From Schistocephalus solidus (taxonomy: Eukaryota > Platyhelminthes > Cestoda > Diphyllobothriidea > Diphyllobothriidae): a stretch of 64,000 nt of DNA. The position numbers were made by a program, and so were the translations under genes. This document shows positions 57,957-64,000 of the stretch, in pieces. The stretch is taken from assembly GCA_017591395.1 (NCBI GenBank), contig WEDG01000431.1, positions 1 through 64,000 on the forward strand, written 5' to 3'. The notes under the pieces are model-generated. The model was not told the DNA's origin and did no database searches. It worked only from the letters and a program-made list of their open reading frames with translations. Within the stretch, counting starts at the first letter, position 1. The number at the start of each line of letters is the position of its first letter.

Positions 57957-58569
57957 CGCATTCTCCCTCAGACATGTGTTACCTCCCGAACAATGTATGG
58001 GGGGCTAAAGTCTCTTTCAAAGATTCTATTCCCCTCTGGGGCACACATATCTACGTGAAAAAACCAAGGACACGCCGCTGTGTATACTGCTAATCTCCTT
58101 TTGCATACACTCATGAGCAGCATGGTCTTCGAAGCGCGCTCTTGGGGGTTCCGGGTACACGTGTTAGTCGGGGCACATATAGCTGAAGATAAAAAGTAAA
58201 TATGCCCGAAGCAGCCGTTGTCTCAGCCACCGTGTCTTTGGCAGCCTACCTCTAATAAGATAAAATTTTTGGAGCAGATGACAAGGGAAACATCATCACC
58301 TTGGGCAAAAATTTAAATATCCGACTTATGTGTCCAGTGCTTACGAGTGCACAGTTCTGAGTCAAACTCGGTTTATCTTAAGCGGGCGATTAGTTTTCAG
58401 GTAGACATTCCTTTAAATTTGTGGCTTATATTTCCACTACCTTCTTCAACACAAAGAGTAGACAGATCAAGAGACGACGCATTGCCTTTGGGTCAGTTAC
58501 TCTGAACGACGACTATAAACCGTTCTCATGAAATTCGCTGTGGTCATGCGAAGATAAAATTGTTAATGA

Positions 58570-58950
58570 TTACTTAAATAGCCGCCTAATCACGACACGC
58601 GAACAGGAACCGCCCGCAATACGTGTGAATTTGCGCCCAATTATGGAAGACATTGGTTTAGGATTAAGGTGAGACTTAGGTTTAAGTTTTGGGTTAGGTT
58701 TAAGGTTAGGGTTAAGGTCAGAGTTAGGATCAGGAGCATGTTAAGGGTTAAGGTTTTAGTTCGCGTTAACTGTAGGATTTAGATTTATAGTAAGGCTAGG
58801 TTTAAGAGTAAGATCACAGGTTGGTTTTATGTTAGGACTAAGCCACGGAATGTCACTCTTCCCTAAATTTATCGCAATATCATCTATGTTAAGTGAGCGG
58901 GACGTTCCTATTCCCGTGTCCTAAGTAGGTGGCCATAAAAGTCATACTTA
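58570..58950 (+). mobile_element. TelTIR element 3, both TIRs present
   Basis: The left terminus has AGCCGCCTAATCACGACACG and GGAACCGCCCGCAATACG. The right terminus, read inverted, has GGCCACCTACTTAGGACACG and GGAACGTCCCGC. The core at about 58665-58800 is TTAGGG-like (GGTTAGGTTTAAGGTTAGGG), in the opposite orientation to element 2. Internal sequence after the core (58800-58900) is not repetitive. About 380 bp. Confidence 0.75.
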
Positions 58951-60489
58951 CCATACAATAGCTTAAACTTTCTGCGAACTATTGCTATGTCAGTGTGCAG
59001 AAAGCACGATAAAAACGTAGAACTGCAATGAATGTCTGTTGTTTTTGAGGTTTGTATAAAGCATAAAAGTTTCCCTTGGGTATTGATTTATGAGCTCCTG
59101 CTGATCTGCCAAACCCTGTGTCTATCTTTTTACTGAACTGTGGCATCATCCACTATATGCCAAGCCTATTTATGTTAAGCGACCTTATCTAAATAATTAA
59201 GACTTCCCATTCTCCATTATCTTTCGCCATTGAGTGTCTCCACACCTCGTTTTCACTATCCTTAAATTAGTCTCTATCATAGCGATGTTTCCTTAGGACT
59301 CCTCAAAGGTTACCTCGTCCCTTATCACATTCGTTTGCCCTATTTCCTTATTAAATGGAACAGCCTTAAGTGAAGTTGTGAAGGAGTTCTCTTGCAACTT
59401 TCATACAGCGACAAAAGTGTCCAACCTATTGCTTGCTTCTGTTCCCAGGGCTGTGTCGGCTGTAGGTCGGCCTTGAGAACGACAACACCTTCTCGACTCT
59501 CAAAAGCTGGATTATTTTCGGCAATATCGCAAAATGCGACCCAACGCAGGGAACAAAAGATACGAGACCGGGAGAAGTAGGGGTTTATGATAAAATCTAT
59601 ACTACTTAAGCAGTAATTTTTACAGAGTTTATTTGTTGCAGACCGCCTAAAGGAAGCTCGGTCAAAAACCGGCATCCTGATGGGCAAGATCGTAATATGC
59701 GTCTCAACTATGGGCACAAAGTATACGTTAGCTACCAATACGGAGCCTGTGGGATTAGAGGTTTTATGGGTGGGGCTAAATAAAGAAAAGGCGAGCGTCG
59801 ACCTAATCCTAACCTTATACATTGTTTTCGTTAGGGTAAGCATTCGTTGTCGGGTACGGGGGGTTACGCATTAGTTTGTTGGTCCGACATGTGCAGCTTG
59901 CGGTATCCGGTGGCTTTACATCACACCGATCACTATGTACGATGTCGTTCCTAGCCGAGTTGACCCAATTTTTTACGGATCCTCGACCGGAGCAAAAATG
60001 AGGCTGGTCCTGTGCGATCTTTCATTAACACAGTAAAACTTACGCGTTTTTGAAATACCGTTGCGTCCTACTAGCCAATATCTGGGAAGTTACCATTTGA
60101 CCGCATAATTCAGTCCTCCTACGGCCAACGAAATATAGTGTCTGGCTCTACTAACCCGGCAATGAATACTAACCTTTGCGAGCCCAATGGATAGAGTAAG
60201 GTTTAACTTTGCATGTAATACGGTTGCGTATTACCGATCGGTGAGCGCCAATCTACAATCGATAAGGGTATAAAATCCATTAGTCTTCAGATACCGCTAT
60301 GTTATTACTTATTTGCTACCTCTCAGTCCAACATAAAAATTCCCCATCACCTGCAAACGACGCATTAGAGTTTCTTCTTCCAAACATCACTTGCTAGGTT
60401 CTAGAGGCTGGTTCTTAACTAGGTGCCACAGCTAACGCTGCCTAGGTCCATTACCGTTAGATCTTATTCGGAGTTTTCAGCTTCCAATC
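58951..60489. other. Spacer with one short dispersed repeat
   Basis: No gene is recognised. 59608-59683 matches 46307-46386 and ends in both with GCCGGCATCCTGA-like sequence. The minus frame 59340-59843 (167 codons) spans this repeat, so I do not call it coding. About 60236-60260 resembles the Sine1 module CGATCGGTGAGCG. Confidence 0.45.
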
Positions 60490-61560
60490 CTTCAACCGTC
60501 CTTGCAAGAGTAAATGACATCAACCACAGCCGACCAGCGAAGTGGCCCCTCAATAAAAGTCGTTATTTTCTCTAGCACCACACCCATACATGCGTACGGC
60601 CGACTGACCGCCACATCCTCGCTAGTCTCGACTGGGCCAACATCAGTGCAGGATGAGCAGCTCTGCAAATCAGACGTGTTGGGACCTGTAGAGCACAGCG
60701 GAGCCTTCCCGCGCGCCCCCAACCTTCCTACAGGCATCCACGCGCACGTACGCACAGGACGAGACGTGGCGTCCCCGGGGCTGACTGTGAGCATGAGGAC
60801 GGCAGCGTTGGACAACGGCGACTGTGAAGCGTCATCATACTCATCATCATTATCATCAGTGCCGGCAACTGTGGTGGCAGCAGCAGTATTTGGGCGTCAG
60901 CGACGGTCTCCAGGGCAGGCTGGGAGGTCTGAGGCCAGCGCCAGCGCACACGCACGCACGCACTCGCCTCTACAAATGCACACCCATATTCGCATACCAA
61001 TGAGCAGCCCGATTGTGTGGCCTGTCTCCCCTCCTGCATGGGTTGGTTGCCATGCCGGAGATCGCCTGCTCTAGCGTGCTCGCTCCCCCCGCCATTACTC
61101 TGCATGCCCGCACACAGACCGGTGTTGCTGCTGCTGCGGCTGCCGCCGCTGCCGCTGCTCTGAGAGTTGACTCACTGTCTCCACGGCTTGAGGCACATGA
61201 GGTCACGTTAGGTGTACCCGCCCCCTTTCCTTCTCCTCCTCCGCCGCCACCGTCTCCCCCCCCCTCACCACCATGCTCTCCTCTGGTCAATACCCGCACG
61301 TCCCGTCCGCCACGTGTCCTCTGTCGCCTTATTTCCTAACCCGTGGCAGCGCCCCGCAGCGGCAGTTGCAGGCAAACTGCGTGTTGACGACCGCACATTT
61401 GCAGGCACTCCTGACTGATGAGTAAACTGTGTGCTTTGGAGTGGATACTTCTCTGAGGGCGTGCTCTCTCTCACACACACAGCCCAACTTTGCGCTGTGA
61501 GCATCTGACCGTCAAGAGGGCTAGTTCGCAAGACGTGGTGGATGTCGTCACGCCTCATAC
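60490..61560. other. GC-rich island, no gene recognised
   Basis: About 1 kb, GC-rich and CpG-containing, with a GCTGCTGC-type patch (61125-61160) and C-rich tracts (61225-61275). Frames of 186, 125, 109 and 108 codons overlap on both strands and encode low-complexity Ala/Pro/Gly runs; none has a domain. The composition fits a promoter island, but no transcript evidence can be seen. Confidence 0.4.
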
Positions 61561-63065
61561 GTAACCAGCCAGGTCGGTGTTAGGTGAGGAAAAGACCGAT
61601 CACTTAGGCATTTCTCTCGTCGGTCAATTAAGCTTCGCCGCAAATAAGGGCCTTAAGAGAACGTACATTTTTGAGCGAGAAGTCTGTATCCCCAGTGGGA
61701 TGCGCCCCGTTCTTCATGTTGTCTTCGTCTATCTCCATGGTCTCCGATTTCGGTTACTGCAACTCAGATGCACCCCGTAAACGGCAGTTGAATCCGCAAC
61801 CAAAAGAACTACAGTCCTTAGTTGGCTGTAAGAAGTCTAATTTTAACGATATGGAACGATCATTTTATTAGAAAATCTAACACTCCATGGCTTTTTTGAG
61901 ATGTCCCGGGGGAAAGACTATCCGTAGGTTGAAAACTAAATCGTTACTATTTTTTCTGGTTGGCTCAATCGATAACTGCATACGACCCTTGAAAAAGCGT
62001 AACGTTCATAACTGCAAACACAGCAACTGACTCAATAGTAACCTGTTTTTTCGACAATGCTTATCGATTGAGCATCGCTATGGGATTTTTTACAAGCATA
62101 TCAGGTTGGGTCCTGCAGGAAAATGGAACGCCCGAATTTCGTCTTGAGCTCGGGCCAAATCAATAAGTGCCACGCTTTGACAACTTTACATCTTCATAAT
62201 CAACTGAACGCGAGCCCACGAGTCAACTGACTGAATGATAATCTCAACAACCAAATGAAGCCAAGTTGAAGTTTAAAGTGTAGTCATCCTGGGGTTGTGG
62301 TATGACTGGCAGTCAAGTCAGTCCGATATGGCCTTTTTGTCTCTCTTATGCATGAAAACGATATTTACAGACAGAATGCTAAGAAATAAAGTAACATACA
62401 TTTGCATGGGGCTGCTCTAGAAAACGGCAAAGAACCGTTGTTTGTACCCTCCCCCCCACCAATTCCTTCCCCCCCTAAACTATCTTCCTACTGAAGGCCT
62501 AGTTATTTCACTTTTGACCAATGGGTGGTGCGTAGTTTTATCCACGAGGTCGCGCGCGTTTCTTATGCGAAACTCTTAATTTATGCAGCTTTCGTTTCGA
62601 CAATTTCTTATTGCATTACGCGAGCGGAACTGATGTCAGCCAATTTTCTGCAATAAATAGATCGGCTGCCGTCCGTAGGTGCACTCACGTTGAACAAATT
62701 CGTGGTTGTTTTGAGTTCCACATAAGAGGGACGCATCAAATAAGAATCTGACTCTGTAACCACTAGGGTGACTTTGCCCCTTTTAATTACAGAGGACCCG
62801 GGTTTACAAGTGAGGCTGACAAAACCCAAATCACTAACGGTCCCCCTCCCATTATCCCATGTGCATTCGTCGACGTTAATGGCACCTGCACTCCGCCTTC
62901 TATGATCTTTTTTATTTGGATTTTAGTTTTAGTCGTCATGCGTATACCGATAAGAACCCACACGTAGCGCAGGGCTGCGCGCAGACGGGGGATATGGTCG
63001 CGGTAAAGTCGGTGACACCGACCGACAAAAGTAGGCACGTCTGTGTGTGTGTCCCCCTGTTGTGT
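61561..63065. other. Spacer, no gene recognised
   Basis: AT-rich with a C-rich patch at 62450-62475. Nothing identified. Confidence 0.4.
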
Positions 63066-63480
63066 TGGTCGGACACATTCGGACGCAATGCACCAACAAT
63101 CCGATAATTCCAACTTCTACGTAAAATTCTGCCAACCCTCCTTCGGACTCCCCACAACCTCCCCCCTGGCATCAATCCCATTACGCCCACCATCATAGAG
63201 ACCACATCCCAATGCTCATCAACTGTTACCTCCACCACCGCCGCCACCGCCGCCGCCACCGCCGCCACCACCACCATCAGCGATGGGGACTCTTTCCTAA
63301 ACTGTCATCATTGCGACCGCACATTCACCTCACGCATCGACCTGTCCGGTCACTTGTGAATCCATCGTACAGAGACTGGTGAACCAGTGCCTGGAGCACC
63401 AACACACAGCAGAGATCGCCGCCTCCACTGCCCTCACTGCTCCCGCACATTTACACACCGCATGGGCCTATTAGAACACA
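63066..63480 (+). pseudogene. Zinc-finger tail of the LINE, 5'-truncated
   Basis: It begins inside the first finger (VGHIRTQCTNNPIIPTST). There follows a linker with a CCG/CCA repeat, then finger CHHCDRTFTSRIDLSGHL, one TGA, IH, the linker RTETGEPVPGAPTHSRDRR, and finger CPHCSRTFTHRMGLLEHMR. Finger spacing is C-x2-C-x12-H-x3-H. The last finger loses its second His because the frame runs directly into antisense RptA at about 63480 and stops at TAG. It is better preserved than the tail at 15.2-16.3 kb. No EN or RT is present. Confidence 0.85.
63228..63282 (+). repeat. (CCR)n trinucleotide repeat
   Basis: ACC/GCC units inside the linker between zinc fingers. The matching linker in LINE copy 1 (about 15825-15880 minus) is also repetitive, so the linker is a slippage-prone part of the element. 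Confidence 0.85.
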
Positions 63481-63489
63481 TGCGCCCAC

Positions 63490-64000
63490 TCCCACCTTAG
63501 ACAACTGACTGGCTCGGATGGTGGTCTGATTGTGGGGGTGTGAGAGAGAGTGAGGTCGACAGCTCAGCGCATTTTCCTCCTTATAAACAATCTGACGTGC
63601 TTGAAACTATCACGGTGCGCTAAAAGCCGTGGCTTAGAAGGTCGCCAACTGACGGGATAACTCGGACCGCGTGGTCATCCCAATGTGTGTTTTGTGTGGA
63701 GTGGCTGCCTGGCGGACTGAGAGTCAGGCTGCAATGGCTCCTTCTTAATGTGGCCTTTATGGCACTCCCACTCCGTGGGATCCGAACCAGGTGTGGTGGT
63801 ACGCCCAGGGGCGGCCCCGGCCGTGCCATCAACCTGCACCCTCTCCCGTCTCCGGTCTTCTTGACTCTGTCATGGCACCAGGCTCATGTGGGGGAGGAGA
63901 AGACAGTGTGGTAGATGCAGCTCAAGTCTTCTATCACTTTAAACTAAATCACGCGCAAGTCACCGTCCCTGCACCACCCTTCCGAGGAGCATACGGTGGA
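63490..64000 (-). repeat. RptA copy, minus, cut by the window end
   Basis: All four modules read in reverse: AGACAACTGACTGGCTCGG (module 4), GAAACTATCACGGTGCGC (3), CTCCGTGGGATCCGAACC (2), CGCGCAAGTCACCGTCCC and AGCATACGGTGGA (1). It is the cleanest full copy together with the one at 14425. It continues the pattern of RptA antisense to the zinc-finger LINE. Confidence 0.9.

Noticed and set aside
59340..59843. 167-codon minus-strand frame
   Set aside because: Includes a dispersed repeat shared with 46.3 kb and has no domain. A plus frame overlaps it.
60514..61339. 186-, 125-, 109- and 108-codon frames
   Set aside because: Mutually overlapping, Ala/Pro/Gly low-complexity frames in a GC-rich island.

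Overview
This window looks like nuclear DNA of a parasitic flatworm, most likely a diphyllobothriidean tapeworm. The reasons are an EN-RT retrotransposon ending in zinc-finger modules of a kind I associate with predicted proteins of that group, (AAT/AGC/AGT)n microsatellites, TTAGGG-like degenerate arrays, and AT-rich gene-poor spacer. The organism call is recognition plus inference; no database was searched. I find no complete host gene and no operon-like organisation. Nearly everything that can be named is a decayed mobile element. Repeat-family names used here are my own: RptA (long dispersed repeat with modules 1-4), Sine1 and Sine2 (tRNA-headed repeats) and TelTIR (inverted-repeat element with a TTAGGG-like core).

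Layout. 0-3 kb: scrambled pieces of a CR1-like LINE (endonuclease fragment, two C-terminal copies in a ~0.6-kb-arm inverted repeat, an RT fragment), then RptA. 3-13 kb: mostly AT-rich spacer with a 198-nt pure G/T strand, a mariner relic and Sine1 copies with inverted modules. 13.3-22.5 kb: RptA copies surrounding a nearly full-length dead EN-RT-zinc-finger LINE on the minus strand (15.24-19.79 kb). 22.5-33 kb: spacer, a Penelope-like GIY-YIG relic, and a 550-bp AGC-to-AGT microsatellite. 33-38.6 kb: a tandem Sine2 block between direct repeats, a GC-rich TG-repeat island, a TelTIR element, and a mosaic of TelTIR, LINE and Sine1 pieces. 39-45.5 kb: a second two-part microsatellite, RptA carrying a nested hAT element with an 8-bp target duplication, a second truncated LINE copy, and further RptA and LINE fragments. 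45.5-63 kb: spacer, one possible signal-peptide first exon with a TATA-like box (48.28-48.45 kb), a third AGT microsatellite, Sine2, Sine1, three more TelTIR elements and GC-rich islands. 63.07-64 kb: a zinc-finger LINE tail fused to RptA.

How the parts relate. The EN-RT-zinc-finger LINE and RptA are intimately associated: in every clear junction RptA lies antisense to the LINE, on both sides of two LINE copies. The hAT lies inside RptA and so is younger than it. CR1, mariner and Penelope relics carry stops, frameshifts and altered catalytic residues and are old. Nothing visible here is likely to be an active element.
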